A stretch of DNA of 64,000 bases from Bradyrhizobium niftali (GTDB lineage: Bacteria > Pseudomonadota > Alphaproteobacteria > Rhizobiales > Xanthobacteraceae): contig NZ_SPQT01000014.1 in the NCBI RefSeq assembly GCF_004571025.1, positions 124,001 through 188,000 on the forward strand, written 5' to 3'. Position 1 is the stretch's first letter. Each line of letters begins with the position of its first letter. The notes beneath the pieces are model-generated. The model ran no database searches. It was given only the letters and a program-made list of their open reading frames with translations, and was not told where the DNA came from. A program made the position numbers and the translations under genes. Shown here in pieces: positions 43,801 through 52,247 of this stretch.

Positions 43801-44261
43801 GCGCGCTCGACCGCATCGGCCTGGCGCTGGCGCGTCTCGGCGGGTGCGGGCCGCGGAGGCTGCGGTTGAAGCTGCTGCGGCTTTGAGATTTGCGACAGGC
43901 GCGCGTCGAGCCGCGAGATCGCATCGTTGAGCTGGCGTGCGACGCCCTGCTCGCGCGAGACCTCTTGTCGTGAAGAGTCCTGGCGCGGGGTGGGCTTTGA
44001 GATCCGTTCGATCTGCTGGGTGATCGCGTCGAGCCGCTGGTGGATGTCGGCGACTTCGCGGCTCTCCGGACTCGGTACGTGATTCGGCATGTGTTGCGGA
44101 CGCTGCTCGTAAGGTCCGCGAAAGTTCGGCGGGGCAGTTTCGCCGAGCGTGGAGTTCAGCCAATCGTTGAGTGACATGCCGGCTCTGCGCGCAGCAGCTT
44201 CGGCCCGCTCCCGGACGGAGGGATCGATGCCGTCAACACTCCACGATACGCGCGAATTCAT
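40833..44261 (-). CDS. PodJ-like SEL1-repeat membrane protein
   Basis: The 1142-residue protein starts with a conserved short module (SWSVDGIDPSVRERAEAAARRAGMSLNDWLN). A long region of predicted coiled coil with many Arg/Glu/Leu and SELD-type helices extends to about residue 560. It then has a proline/alanine-rich region, one membrane helix (about 765-790), another Pro/Gln-rich linker and tandem SEL1 repeats (about 915-1070: AYEIGMRFAEGKGV, FRLGTLYEKGLGV, FNLGILYARGIGV). This is the layout of PodJ-like polar localisation proteins, with SEL1 repeats outside the cytoplasm. It probably helps place cell-pole or division factors. Confidence 0.85.
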   Translation of the reverse strand: MNSRVSWSVDGIDPSVRERAEAAARRAGMSLNDWLNSTLGETAPPNFRGPYEQRPQHMPNHVPSPESREVADIHQRLDAITQQIERISKPTPRQDSSRQEVSREQGVARQLNDAISRLDARLSQISKPQQLQPQPPRPAPAETRQRQADAVERAAAQVYRNSPPLSPASFDVAVAEITARQSELDGFTPRQMPPRAAPSIAPTAAPYAPPMAPPQPAYAPPPPQPDFSALERHLLKITSQIESLQRPDNTEQAINAFRSELAEIRHAITEAMPRRAIESIENEIRSLHRRIDETRSSGTDGQVLSGIEHALSDIKQVLRTLTPAEQLTGYDEAIRNLGAKLDLILRANDDPSTVRQLEGAISALRGIVSNVASNEALARLSEDVQLLSSKVDQITRSSGPGDSFAVLEQRIAALTAALETRERPQPAESTEHLEAAIRALSDRFDRMQVGNDSASTFAHLEQRVSYLLERIEAASDPRNGNLSRVEDGLHDILRHLERQQATYSALAESRNSAPAPDSGMVDLVKRELSDIRFSQAETNRSTQDSLEAVHSALGHVVDRLSMIEGDLRAVRTAPPAPAPQPMPMPMAAPMEPAPMAREARPQQQQPKYDPKPELPNPAAMQQPAHSAFVAAPREFHAAAAPAAPPPVPMATTAPQAAPPLPPRAISEILEPHTAPARGALAPELPPDHPLEPGTRPGGRVATPSERIAASESAISGVPTAPKEPVSSSSFIAAARRAAQAAAAQPPEKPARGAKAAIARAKDKGQEGASTITSKIRSLLVGASVVVIVLGTFKMAMNLLDGGSAPPAPQAMENTSSQPAPQAPPPPVETKPATPEQVTPSMTSPTPIGRQSQNNAAPAPTPNSGSSASVEIPPAPAPVPPAASDVTGALSGASRARLGLIQVPPSEKLPDGIGGPALRTAAMKGDATAAYEIGMRFAEGKGVAANYDEAAKWYDRAAQAGVVPATFRLGTLYEKGLGVKKDADIARRYYTQAAERGSAKAMHNLAVLDADGGGRGANYNRAAQWFRKAADRGVADSQFNLGILYARGIGVEQNLAESYKWFSLAAAQGDADAAGKRDDVAKRLDPQSLAAAKLAIQTFSAEPQPDDAVNVPAPNGGWDSAPQANAKPAPKPVATKRSASAAH

Positions 44262-44495
44262 GACTCTGTCCGGTTCCGACTCCGGCGCCCCACCCGGCAC
44301 CTCCAGCCTCCCCACGCGTGCCGGTTGTAAAGACAATCGGATTTGGCGCGGGTCGTCTGCCTCGAAAACCGACTTTTTCCTGTTACGGTAAATAACGGGT
44401 TAAGGAACGCGTTGCCGATGTCTTAAAGTTGGGCGAGGGGAACCCGGGGGGTCCCCTCGTGGTGGCTGCGCGACCTGCTGCCCCTACACATTCCG
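44262..44495. other. Upstream region of the PodJ-like gene
   Basis: This 234-bp gap before the repeat contains no credible ORF. AT content rises around 44340-44420 (TTTTTCCTGTTACGGTAAATAACGGGTTAAGG), a plausible promoter zone for the PodJ-like gene. No operator or RNA gene is recognised. Confidence 0.4.
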
Positions 44496-44497
44496 TC

Positions 44498-44596
44498 GTC
44501 ATCGCCCGCGAAGGCGGGCGATCCAGTACGCCGCGGCAGCTCGATTCCAGCCGCGCGGCCTCGGAGTACTGGATGCCCCGCCTTCGCGGGGCATGA
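44498..44596. repeat. Palindromic repeat (GTCATCGCCCGCG ... GGGGCATGAC)
   Basis: The left hairpin is TCGCCCGC-GAAG-GCGGGCGA, followed by TCCAGTACGCCGCGG. The right side is CGGAGTACTGGATGCCCCGCC-TTCG-CGGGGCATGAC. The words CCAGTAC and GTACTGG pair across the middle. It is the best preserved copy of this family in the window. Confidence 0.85.
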
Positions 44597-44641
44597 CACC
44601 GGTGGTGTGGTGACGGTCTCCTGTAACGTCGGGCCAGCCCC

Positions 44642-45232
44642 TCAGCCCTTCCCCTCGCGCTTGCCGTCTTCCAGCGGCACCACCGTGCCCTTGCCGCTCA
44701 TCGTCGACAGCGCCGCGAGTGCCTCTTCGCAAAAATCGGCCACCATCTGCTCGTGGCGGGCGCCGAGGCGAAGCAGGAGCAGGTTGCCGAGATCGAGCCG
44801 GCCCTCCGCCGTGCCGTCCGGAAAACGCTTTTTGAGGATCCGCTCGTAATTCTCGTGCCGGTCGCGGTGGTGCTCCAGCCGGGCCATCAGATCGGTGCGC
44901 ATGGGCTCGATGTCGATGCTGTCGAGCGCATGCAGCCGCACCAGGAGGTCGTCCTTGATCGAGGGCGGCGTGCTCGGCCGCGCGGCCCAGTGCCGCAGCG
45001 CTGTTCGGCCCTCGGGAGTCAGCGTATAAATCAGCTTGTTGGGCTTGCCGGATTGCACGACTTCGCGGCCCTGGATGTAGCCGCGGTCGCGCAGCTTGGA
45101 GAGCTCGCGATAAATCTGCTGGTGGTCGGCCTTCCAGAAGAAGCCAATCGAGGAATCGAACGTCTTGGCGAGCTCGTAACCAGTCATCGGACGTTCCGTC
45201 AGGCATGCGAGGATTGCGTCGCCCAGTGCCAT
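44642..45232 (-). CDS. PadR-family transcriptional regulator
   Basis: The 196-residue protein has the PadR winged helix (ALGDAILACLTERPMTGYELAKTF, then QQIYRELSKLRDRGYIQGREVVQ) and a C-terminal helical dimer region (about 95-180). Its position divergent from the SnoaL-like and beta-oxidation genes, with a palindrome of CATATGC halves in the gap, suggests it represses them until a ligand such as an acyl or aromatic compound binds. The effector is not known. Confidence 0.9.
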   Translation of the reverse strand: MALGDAILACLTERPMTGYELAKTFDSSIGFFWKADHQQIYRELSKLRDRGYIQGREVVQSGKPNKLIYTLTPEGRTALRHWAARPSTPPSIKDDLLVRLHALDSIDIEPMRTDLMARLEHHRDRHENYERILKKRFPDGTAEGRLDLGNLLLLRLGARHEQMVADFCEEALAALSTMSGKGTVVPLEDGKREGKG

Positions 45233-45290
45233 GACTGGCCTCCTTCGTCTTCGATCTTGACCAACCAGCTTGACTTTATGCGCATCTGCG

Positions 45291-45312
45291 CATATGCGTC
45301 AATGTGCATATG
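45291..45312. promoter_or_regulatory. Candidate PadR operator, inverted CATATGC repeats
   Basis: CATATGC (45291-45297) and GCATATG (45306-45312) are perfect inverted halves eight bases apart, and a related TGCGCAT word lies just upstream. PadR sites often have ATGT-like AT-rich inverted halves. The location between padR and the 45435 gene supports the call. Confidence 0.55.
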
Positions 45313-45434
45313 GGACGGCTTCGGAGCGGGCCACAAGACCCACCCCGAAGATCCAGCAAAATCAACCTCTTCGCTACTGTGCATGGGGTTGTTTTCGCGT
45401 TTTTTTGCCCAGGCCTTTAGGGAGGCACCTGAGA

Positions 45435-45830
45435 ATGACCGGCCTCGACTCGTGGTACGGCTACATGAAGTCCCAAGATCGCGCTGAAGCCCGCAAAGCG
45501 CTCTGGGACCTGCTCCATCCCGATGCGGTCTTCGAAAGCCCTGTGGTGCATTCGCCCCAGCGCGGCCGCGACATCACCTTCAAATATCTGTCGAGCGCCG
45601 AGAAGGTCCTCGGCGGTCCCGGCTTCACCTATGTCGGCGAGTGGCGAAGCGAGAGCGGCGCCGTGCTCGAATTCAAGAACGTGATCGACGGCATCGAGAT
45701 CAACGGCGTCGACATCATCAGCTTCGATCCCGAGGGACGCATCACGAATTTCAAGGTGATGGTGCGTCCGCTCAAGGCCATCAACATGCTGCACCGCCTG
45801 ATGGCGGAGCAGCTTGCCGCCCAATCATAG
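45435..45830 (+). CDS. SnoaL/NTF2-like protein
   Basis: The 131-residue protein has a SnoaL-type fold: LWDLLHPDAVFESPVVHSPQRG, then YVGEWRSESGAVLEFKNVIDGIEINGVDIISFDPEGRITNFKVMVRP. It opens the transcript that leads to the acyl-CoA dehydrogenase 39 bp downstream. GGAGG (45421-45425) precedes ATG 45435. Homologues near fatty acid genes exist, but its reaction is unknown; a hydratase or ligand-binding role is possible. Confidence 0.82.
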   Translation: MTGLDSWYGYMKSQDRAEARKALWDLLHPDAVFESPVVHSPQRGRDITFKYLSSAEKVLGGPGFTYVGEWRSESGAVLEFKNVIDGIEINGVDIISFDPEGRITNFKVMVRPLKAINMLHRLMAEQLAAQS

Positions 45831-45869
45831 CGAATCCCACCATTTCAACGGCCATGCCGGGAGACCACC

Positions 45870-47660
45870 ATGCCGATCTATAAAGCCCCCGTCGAAGACG
45901 TGAATTTCTTGCTCAACGACGTCTTCCAGATCGATCGTTACGACAATCTGCCCGGCTTCTCCGATGCGTCCAGCGACGTGCGCGAGGCGATCCTGGGCGA
46001 AGCCGCCAAGCTCGCCGAAGAGGTGCTCCAGCCGCTCAACCGCGTCGGCGATCTCGAAGGCTGCAAGCGCGCCGATGACGGCAGCGTCACGACGCCGAAG
46101 GGTTTCAAGGACGCCTTCAAGCAGGTCGCTGAAGGCGGCTGGCTTGGTCTGTCGGCTCCGACCGAGTTCGGTGGGCAGGGCCTGCCGGTGACGCTCTCCC
46201 AGGCCGTCAACGAATTCCAGATCTCCGCCAACATGGCGTTCTCGATGTATGGCGGCCTCACCATGGGCGCGACCGCAGCCCTGATCGTGCACGGCTCGCC
46301 CGAGCAGAAGCAGACCTACGTGCCGAAGATGGTGGCCGGCGAATGGACCGGCACCATGAACCTGACCGAGCCGCATTGCGGCACCGATCTCGGCATGCTC
46401 CGCACCAAGGCGGTGCGCCAGCCCGACGGCAGCTTCAAGATCACGGGCACCAAGATCTTCATCTCGGCCGGCGAGCATGACTTGGCCTCCAACATCATCC
46501 ACCTCGTGCTCGCCCGCATCGAGGGCGCGCCTGGCGGCATCAAGGGCGTGTCGCTGTTCGTGGTGCCGAAATTCCTGGTGAATGCCGACGGTTCGGTCGG
46601 CGCCCGCAACGGCGTGGTCTGCGGCTCGATCGAGCACAAGATGGGCATCCACGGCAATTCCACCTGCGTGATGAACTACGACAGCGCCACCGGCTGGCTG
46701 ATCGGCGAAGAGAACAAGGGCATGCAGGGCATGTTCGTGATGATGAACGAGGCCCGGCTCGGCGTCGCCGTGCAGGGGCTCGCGCAGTCCGAGGTCGCCT
46801 ATCAGAACGCCGTCGCCTATGCCCGCGAGCGCATCCAGGGCCGTTCGCTGACCGGCACCAAGGCGCCGGACAAGCCGGCCGATCCGATCATCGTGCATCC
46901 CGACGTGCGCCGCACGCTGCTCTCGATCCGCGCCTTCAACGAGGCCGCGCGCGCCTTCGTGATCTGGACCGCGCTGAAGAGCGACGTCGCCCACCGCTCG
47001 GAGGATCCCAAGGACCGCCAGGCCGCCGACGACCACATGGGCCTGATGACGCCGGTGCTGAAGGGCTTCCTCACCGATTACGGCTTCGCCAACGCGGTGC
47101 AGGCGCAGCAGATGTATGGCGGTCACGGCTACATCGCCGAGCAGGGCATGGAGCAGTTCGTGCGCGATGCCCGCATCGCCATGATCTATGAAGGCGCCAA
47201 CGGCATCCAGGCCCTCGACCTCGTCGGCCGCAAGCTGCCGCGCGACGGCGGCCGCGCCATCATGGCCTTCTTCGGCGAGGTCATGGCCTTCGCCAAGGAG
47301 AACGGCGGCGACGAGGCGCTGAAACCCTTCATCACCCCGCTCTCGGCTTCGCTCGGCCATCTCCAGCAGGCCACCACCTGGCTGATGCAGAACGCGATGA
47401 TGAAGCCCGATAATGCGGGAGCTGCCGCAACCGATTACCTGCATCTCTTCGGCTTCGTCGCGCTCGGCTACATGTGGGCGAAGATGGCCAAGGTGACCAA
47501 TGCCAAGATTGCCGAGAGCGGGGCGACGCCCTATCTCTCGACCAAGCTCGTCACCGGCCGCTTCTTCATGGAGCGGATGTTGCCGGAGACCGCGGCCAAT
47601 CTCGCGCGCATCCAGTCGGGCTGCGCCACCATCATGGAACTGCCGGCAGAAGCGTTCTGA
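45870..47660 (+). CDS. Acyl-CoA dehydrogenase
   Basis: The 596-residue flavoprotein belongs to the long acyl-CoA dehydrogenase group with an extra C-terminal helical part. It has the N-terminal YKAPVEDVNFLLNDVF opening typical of that group, MNLTEPHCGTDLGMLRTKA for FAD, YGGHGYIAEQGMEQ, and IYEGANGIQALDL, which carries the likely catalytic Glu. It forms the trans-2 double bond in beta-oxidation. A thiolase and a bifunctional hydratase/dehydrogenase follow, giving a complete cycle. Confidence 0.94.
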   Translation: MPIYKAPVEDVNFLLNDVFQIDRYDNLPGFSDASSDVREAILGEAAKLAEEVLQPLNRVGDLEGCKRADDGSVTTPKGFKDAFKQVAEGGWLGLSAPTEFGGQGLPVTLSQAVNEFQISANMAFSMYGGLTMGATAALIVHGSPEQKQTYVPKMVAGEWTGTMNLTEPHCGTDLGMLRTKAVRQPDGSFKITGTKIFISAGEHDLASNIIHLVLARIEGAPGGIKGVSLFVVPKFLVNADGSVGARNGVVCGSIEHKMGIHGNSTCVMNYDSATGWLIGEENKGMQGMFVMMNEARLGVAVQGLAQSEVAYQNAVAYARERIQGRSLTGTKAPDKPADPIIVHPDVRRTLLSIRAFNEAARAFVIWTALKSDVAHRSEDPKDRQAADDHMGLMTPVLKGFLTDYGFANAVQAQQMYGGHGYIAEQGMEQFVRDARIAMIYEGANGIQALDLVGRKLPRDGGRAIMAFFGEVMAFAKENGGDEALKPFITPLSASLGHLQQATTWLMQNAMMKPDNAGAAATDYLHLFGFVALGYMWAKMAKVTNAKIAESGATPYLSTKLVTGRFFMERMLPETAANLARIQSGCATIMELPAEAF

Positions 47661-47730
47661 ATATTTTCGCTTCACCCATAGTCCCGGCCGCGTCGCGGTC
47701 GTAACCGATAGCTGCAATCAGGAGGCTCCC

Positions 47731-48939
47731 ATGGCAGATGCCTATATCTACGACCACGTCCGAACCCCGCGCGGCCGCGGCAAGGCCGACGGCGCGCTGC
47801 ACGAAGTCACCGCGCTCGCGCTCGCCACGGTGCCGTTGAAGGCGCTGAAGGACCGCAACAATTTGCCGGAAGATTCCGTCGACGACGTCGTGCTCGGCGT
47901 GGTCGATCCGGTCGGCGAGGCGGGCTCCGACATCGCGCGTTTTGCCGCGCTGAAGGCGGGCCTCGGCGAAGCCGTGCCCGGCGTGCAGATCAGCCGCTTC
48001 TGCGCCTCCGGCCTGGATGCCGTGAACTTTGCCGCTGCCCAGGTGATGAGCGGCCAGCATGATCTCGTCATCGGCGGCGGTGCCGAATCGATGAGCCGTG
48101 TCGGCATCGGCGCCTCCGGCGGCGCCTGGCCGATGGATCCGTCGATGGCGGTGCCCGCCTATTTCATGCCGCAGGGCGTCTCGGCCGATCTGATCGCGAC
48201 GAAGTACGGCTTCTCGCGCGATGACGTCGACGCTTACGCGGTGCAGAGCCAGCAGCGTGCCGGCAAGGCCTGGGACGAGGGCCGCTTCAACAGGTCGGTC
48301 GTGCCGGTGAAGGACATCAACGGCCTCACCATCCTCGCCAAGGACGAGCATATGCGTCCCTCGACGACGATGCAGTCGCTGGCGCAGCTGCAGCCCTCGT
48401 TCACGATGATGGCGCAGATGGGCGGTTTCGACGGCGTCGCCGTGCAGTCGCATCCGGAGATCGAGCGCGTCAATTACGTGCACCACGCCGGCAACTCCTC
48501 GGGCATCGTCGACGGCGCCGGCGCCGTGCTGCTCGGCAGCAAGGAGGCGGGCAGCAAATACGGCCTGAAGCCGCGGGCAAAAATCCGCGCGTTTGCGAAC
48601 ATCGGCTCCGAGCCAGCGATGATGCTGACCGGTCCGGTCGACGTCACCGAAAAGCTGTTCGCGCGCTCCGGCATGAAGAAGTCGGACATCGACCTGTTCG
48701 AGCTCAACGAGGCCTTTGCCTCGGTGGTGCTGCGCTACATCCAGGCCTTCGACATCGACAATGCCAAGATCAACGTCAACGGCGGCGCCATTGCGCTCGG
48801 CCATCCGCTTGGGGCGACCGGCGCGATGATCCTCGGCACCGTGCTCGACGAGCTCGAGCGTACCAACAAGTCCACCGCGCTGGTGACGTTGTGCATCGGC
48901 GGCGGCATGGGCACCGCCACCATCATCGAGAGGGTGTAA
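47731..48939 (+). CDS. Acetyl-CoA acetyltransferase (thiolase)
   Basis: The 402-residue thiolase has the acyl-accepting Cys91 in [33 protein letters not shown] with the active Asn/His region, [10 protein letters not shown] and the second Cys in CIGGGMGTA. It cleaves 3-ketoacyl-CoA with CoA. GGAGG lies just before ATG 47731. It is placed between the acyl-CoA dehydrogenase and the FadJ-type gene, so a catabolic role is more likely than polyhydroxybutyrate synthesis. Confidence 0.95.
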   Translation: MADAYIYDHVRTPRGRGKADGALHEVTALALATVPLKALKDRNNLPEDSVDDVVLGVVDPVGEAGSDIARFAALKAGLGEAVPGVQISRFCASGLDAVNFAAAQVMSGQHDLVIGGGAESMSRVGIGASGGAWPMDPSMAVPAYFMPQGVSADLIATKYGFSRDDVDAYAVQSQQRAGKAWDEGRFNRSVVPVKDINGLTILAKDEHMRPSTTMQSLAQLQPSFTMMAQMGGFDGVAVQSHPEIERVNYVHHAGNSSGIVDGAGAVLLGSKEAGSKYGLKPRAKIRAFANIGSEPAMMLTGPVDVTEKLFARSGMKKSDIDLFELNEAFASVVLRYIQAFDIDNAKINVNGGAIALGHPLGATGAMILGTVLDELERTNKSTALVTLCIGGGMGTATIIERV

Positions 48940-48942
48940 CTG

Positions 48943-49051
48943 CGTAGGGTGGGTTAGCCCTGCAGATGCGCGAAGCGCATCTGCTTGGCGTAACCCACCA
49001 CTTCTTTCCCCGCGGACTGGTGGATTACGCCTTCGGCTAATCCACCCTACG
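48943..49051. repeat. Palindromic repeat (CGTAGGGTGGGTTAGCC ... GGCTAATCCACCCTACG)
   Basis: The outer ends are inverted copies with one mismatch. An inner perfect stem GCAGATGCGC/GCGCATCTGC lies at 48962-48984. It sits inside the beta-oxidation operon between the thiolase and FadJ-type genes, where it could modulate downstream expression. Confidence 0.85.
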
Positions 49052-49107
49052 AGATCACCGTCAACCGCCGCGCCTGAGATCGGCTGCGGCACCGAGGAGC
49101 AACCAAC

Positions 49108-51321
49108 ATGGCTTACAAGAATTTCAAGGTTGAGACCGACGCCGACGGCATCGCGCTCGTCACCTGGGACATCCCGGGCCGTTCGATGAACGTGCTCGAC
49201 GAGACCTCGACCAGCGAGCTCGATGCGATCGTCAAGGAAACCACGGCCGACGCCGCGGTGAAGGGCGTCGTCATCACCTCGGCCAAGGAGGCGTTCTGCG
49301 CCGGCGCCGATCTGTCGATGCTGGAAGGCATGAACCAGGCCTACGCCAAGGTCTTCAGCGAGCAAGGCGAGACGGCGGCGAACCAGATGCTGTTCGACCA
49401 GAGCCGGCGCTTCTCGCAGGTGCTGCGCTCGATCGAAACCTCCGGCAAGCCGTGGGCGGCCGCGATCAACGGCCTCGCGCTCGGCGGCGGCTTCGAGATC
49501 ACGCTGTGCTGTCACTACCGTGTGGCGGCTGAGAATCCCAAGACGCGCCTCGGCCTGCCCGAGGTCAAGGTCGGCCTGTTCCCCGGCGCCGGCGGCACGC
49601 AGCGCGTGCCGCGCCTGGTGCCGCCGCAGGACGCGATGACCATCCTGCTCAAGGGCGATCCGGTCACGATCGACAAGGCCAAGGCGCTGAATCTGATCCA
49701 CGCCATCGTTCCGGCCTCCGATCTCATCAAGGCCGCGAAGGACTGGATCAAGGGCGGCGGCAAGGCCGTCGCGCCCTGGGACGAGAAGGGCTTCAAGCTG
49801 CCCGGCGGCCCGGTGTTCTCCAAGGCCGGCATGATGATGTTCCCGGCCGGCAACGCGATCTATCGCCGCGAGACCTACGACAACTATCCGGCCGCGCGCG
49901 CGATCATGAGCTGCGTCTATGAAGGCCTGCAGTTGCCGATCGACGCCGCGCTGCGCGTGGAGTCGCGCTACTTCACCTCGGTGCTGCGCTCCAAGGAAGC
50001 GGCCGCGATGATTCGCAGCCTGTTCCTGTCGATGCAGGAGCTCAACAAGGGCGCGCGTCGTCCGAAGGACGTGCCCGCAACCAAGGTGAAGAAGATCGCC
50101 GTGATCGGCGCCGGCTTCATGGGGGCGAGCGTCGGCTACGTCTCCGCGCGTGCCGGCCTCGATGTCGTCCTGATCGACCGCGATCAGGAGAGCGCGGACA
50201 AGGGCAAGGCGCATGCGCAGAAGGTGATCGAGGAGCAGATCAAGAAGGGCCGCGCCAAGCCCGCGGATGCCGAAGCTCTGCTCGCGCGCATCACGCCGAC
50301 CGCGGACTACGCGGCGCTGAAGGACGTCGACCTCGTCATCGAGGCCGTGTTCGAGGACCGCAAGGTCAAGGCGGAGACCTTTGCCAAGGCGCAGGAATAT
50401 CTGAAGCCGGACGTGGTCTTCGCGTCGAACACCTCGACGCTGCCGATCACCTCGCTTGCGGAAGCCTTCAAGGACCAGGGCAAGTTCGTCGGCATCCACT
50501 TCTTCTCGCCGGTCGAGAAGATGATGCTGGTCGAGATCATCCTCGGCAAGAACACCGGCGATGTCGCGCTCGCGACCGCGCTCGACTATGTCCGGCAGAT
50601 CGGCAAGACGCCGATCGTGGTCAACGACAGCCGCGGCTTCTTCGCCAACCGCTGCGTCGGCCGCTACGTCGCCGAAGGCAACGAGATGTTCCTGGAAGGC
50701 GTGCCGCCGGCGATGATCGAGAACTGCGCCAAGATGGCCGGCATGCCGGTCGGCCCGCTCTCGCTGTCGGACGAAGTCGCGCTCGACCTCGGCCTCAAGA
50801 TCATGAAGGCGACGGAAGCCGACCTCGGCCCGAACGCCATCAACCCCGATCAGAAGAAGCTGATGGTGGAGATGGTCGAGAAGCAGGGCCGTCTCGGCCG
50901 CAAGAACAGCAAGGGCTTCTACGACTATCCCGAGAAGGGCAAGGGTCAGAAGAGCCTGTGGCCGGGCCTCTCGGCGTTGCAGCCGAAGCAGCTCGACCCC
51001 GACACGCTCGACGTCGAGGAGCTGAAGCAGCGCTTCCTGGTGGTGCAGGCGGTCGAGGCCGCGCGCACGGTGGAGGATCACGTCATCACCGATCCGCGCG
51101 AGGCGGATGTCGGCTCGATCCTCGGCTTCGGCTTCGCGCCGTTCACCGGCGGCACACTGTCCTACATCGACTTCATGGGCACGAAGAAGTTCGTCGAGCT
51201 CTGCCACAAGCTGGAAGCGAAATACGGCTCGCGCTTCACGCCGCCGAAGCTGCTCGAGGAGATGGCGGCGAAGGGCGAAACTTTCTACGGCCGATTCGCG
51301 CCGAAGAAGGCGGCGGCCTGA
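49108..51321 (+). CDS. Bifunctional enoyl-CoA hydratase/3-hydroxyacyl-CoA dehydrogenase
   Basis: The 737-residue protein fuses a crotonase domain (about 1-200: KEAFCAGADLSMLEG, NGLALGGGFEITL, LPEVKVGLFPGAGGTQRVPRL) to an NAD-binding dehydrogenase. The dehydrogenase starts near 330 with IAVIGAGFMGASVGYVSA, then HFFSPVEKMMLVEII and NDSRGFFANRC, and ends with the C-terminal helical domain. The two Glu residues of a hydratase appear within crotonase segments. It catalyses steps two and three of beta-oxidation (FadB/FadJ type) and works with the two genes upstream. Confidence 0.95.
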   Translation: MAYKNFKVETDADGIALVTWDIPGRSMNVLDETSTSELDAIVKETTADAAVKGVVITSAKEAFCAGADLSMLEGMNQAYAKVFSEQGETAANQMLFDQSRRFSQVLRSIETSGKPWAAAINGLALGGGFEITLCCHYRVAAENPKTRLGLPEVKVGLFPGAGGTQRVPRLVPPQDAMTILLKGDPVTIDKAKALNLIHAIVPASDLIKAAKDWIKGGGKAVAPWDEKGFKLPGGPVFSKAGMMMFPAGNAIYRRETYDNYPAARAIMSCVYEGLQLPIDAALRVESRYFTSVLRSKEAAAMIRSLFLSMQELNKGARRPKDVPATKVKKIAVIGAGFMGASVGYVSARAGLDVVLIDRDQESADKGKAHAQKVIEEQIKKGRAKPADAEALLARITPTADYAALKDVDLVIEAVFEDRKVKAETFAKAQEYLKPDVVFASNTSTLPITSLAEAFKDQGKFVGIHFFSPVEKMMLVEIILGKNTGDVALATALDYVRQIGKTPIVVNDSRGFFANRCVGRYVAEGNEMFLEGVPPAMIENCAKMAGMPVGPLSLSDEVALDLGLKIMKATEADLGPNAINPDQKKLMVEMVEKQGRLGRKNSKGFYDYPEKGKGQKSLWPGLSALQPKQLDPDTLDVEELKQRFLVVQAVEAARTVEDHVITDPREADVGSILGFGFAPFTGGTLSYIDFMGTKKFVELCHKLEAKYGSRFTPPKLLEEMAAKGETFYGRFAPKKAAA

Positions 51322-51345
51322 TTCGCCCCAAGGTTATTTGAAGAC

Positions 51346-51378
51346 AAAGGCCGGATCATCGATCCGGCCTTTTTGTTT
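51346..51378 (+). terminator. Rho-independent terminator after the beta-oxidation operon
   Basis: AAAGGCCGGATC (51346-51357) and GATCCGGCCTTT (51361-51372) form a perfect 12-bp stem with an ATC loop, followed by TTTTTGTTT. It lies 25 bp after the FadJ-type stop. Confidence 0.92.
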
Positions 51379-51621
51379 GGGCGATGTCATCACGGTTGCG
51401 TCAGGAGGTTCCCGATCTGTGGAACCGGTCACAGAATTCGCGTAGGAACCGTGCCAGAGTCCCGCTGCCGCGGTGTCGCGCAATTGTCATAGGCGCGTCA
51501 AAGCGGCGCCGTTCTTTTGCTCGGCCCTGGCACTAGTCTTGCTGTGGGACAGGGGCATGAACCCGTTGGGACGCTTGCCGATCCATCGGCAAGTTGCAGA
51601 CGAAATAAGAAAGTGTCCTTG

Positions 51622-51840
51622 ATGAACTCTTTGGTGCTGCGGAAGACCGCGCTCGGCCGCGATCTCACCGCGAAATACGCTGTTGCATCCACAAATGGCC
51701 GTCTCTGGCTGCAACAGAAGCCGGCACGCCTGCGCCGCAAGGGGCCTGTGCTTTGGGCAGCCCTGGCGTTACTTGTGCTGGCGGCGGATTTTCTGCTCGG
51801 GTGTCTCGCTTGGCTCGCCGTCGATTTCGTCATCGGATGA
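51622..51840 (+). CDS. Possible small membrane protein (72 residues)
   Basis: The ORF has a basic N-terminal half (RKTALGRDLTAKY, QKPARLRRKG) and one long hydrophobic segment (about 48-72). It has no clear ribosome site, and its 3' end overlaps the convergent minus-strand ORF (51769-52077). It may be real or chance. The surrounding gap (51379-51621) shows nothing else. Confidence 0.35.
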   Translation: MNSLVLRKTALGRDLTAKYAVASTNGRLWLQQKPARLRRKGPVLWAALALLVLAADFLLGCLAWLAVDFVIG

Positions 51841-52077
51841 GACGTTGCGCGCGTGCAGCACATAGGCTGCCAAGAGATAGGCGAGCTGGCTGACGACAAG
51901 ACAGATGGCAATGACGATCACGCCCGCCATCATCCCGAATTCGTAAACGCGCAGAATTATCGCCGAGAAAACTGCGATGAGCGGCGAGGTCAAGACCAGC
52001 GCCCAGATCTTGTAGACGTAACCTGTCGCTAATCCCACCAGCGCACTTGCGACGATCAGGACGAAGACAATCGTCAA
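51769..52077 (-). CDS. Small integral membrane protein of unknown role
   Basis: The 102-residue product has three hydrophobic segments (about 2-22, 27-45 and 52-72) and a charged C-terminal tail with NVSSDDEIDGEPSETPEQKIRRQ. I do not recognise a family. TTG 52077 is chosen because CGGAG lies six bases upstream; TTG 52083 is also in frame. The tail end overlaps the opposite-strand 51622 ORF by 72 bp. Confidence 0.55.
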   Translation of the reverse strand: MTIVFVLIVASALVGLATGYVYKIWALVLTSPLIAVFSAIILRVYEFGMMAGVIVIAICLVVSQLAYLLAAYVLHARNVSSDDEIDGEPSETPEQKIRRQHK

Positions 52078-52247
52078 GTTCAACTCCGATGAGAGTCCAA
52101 ATAATCTTCAACAATTCCGCCACGCTCGCCCGCTTTGCGGGTGCTGACAAGACAGCACTACTTACATTTGGTGAACAGCAGGTCATAAGTCTAATTAAGG
52201 TACGATGATCCGGCGAAATGGGTTCGCTCCGCCGGGCAGCAAATTAG

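Noticed and set aside
45825-47717. A 630-codon minus-strand frame over the acyl-CoA dehydrogenase gene
   Set aside because: Shadow of the real gene, with low-complexity composition and no motif.
47632-51207. A 1191-codon open frame on the minus strand across the thiolase and FadJ-type genes
   Set aside because: It is antisense to two clearly recognised enzymes and rich in Arg/His/Asp/Ala of the kind made by GC-rich third-position bias. No domain is visible.
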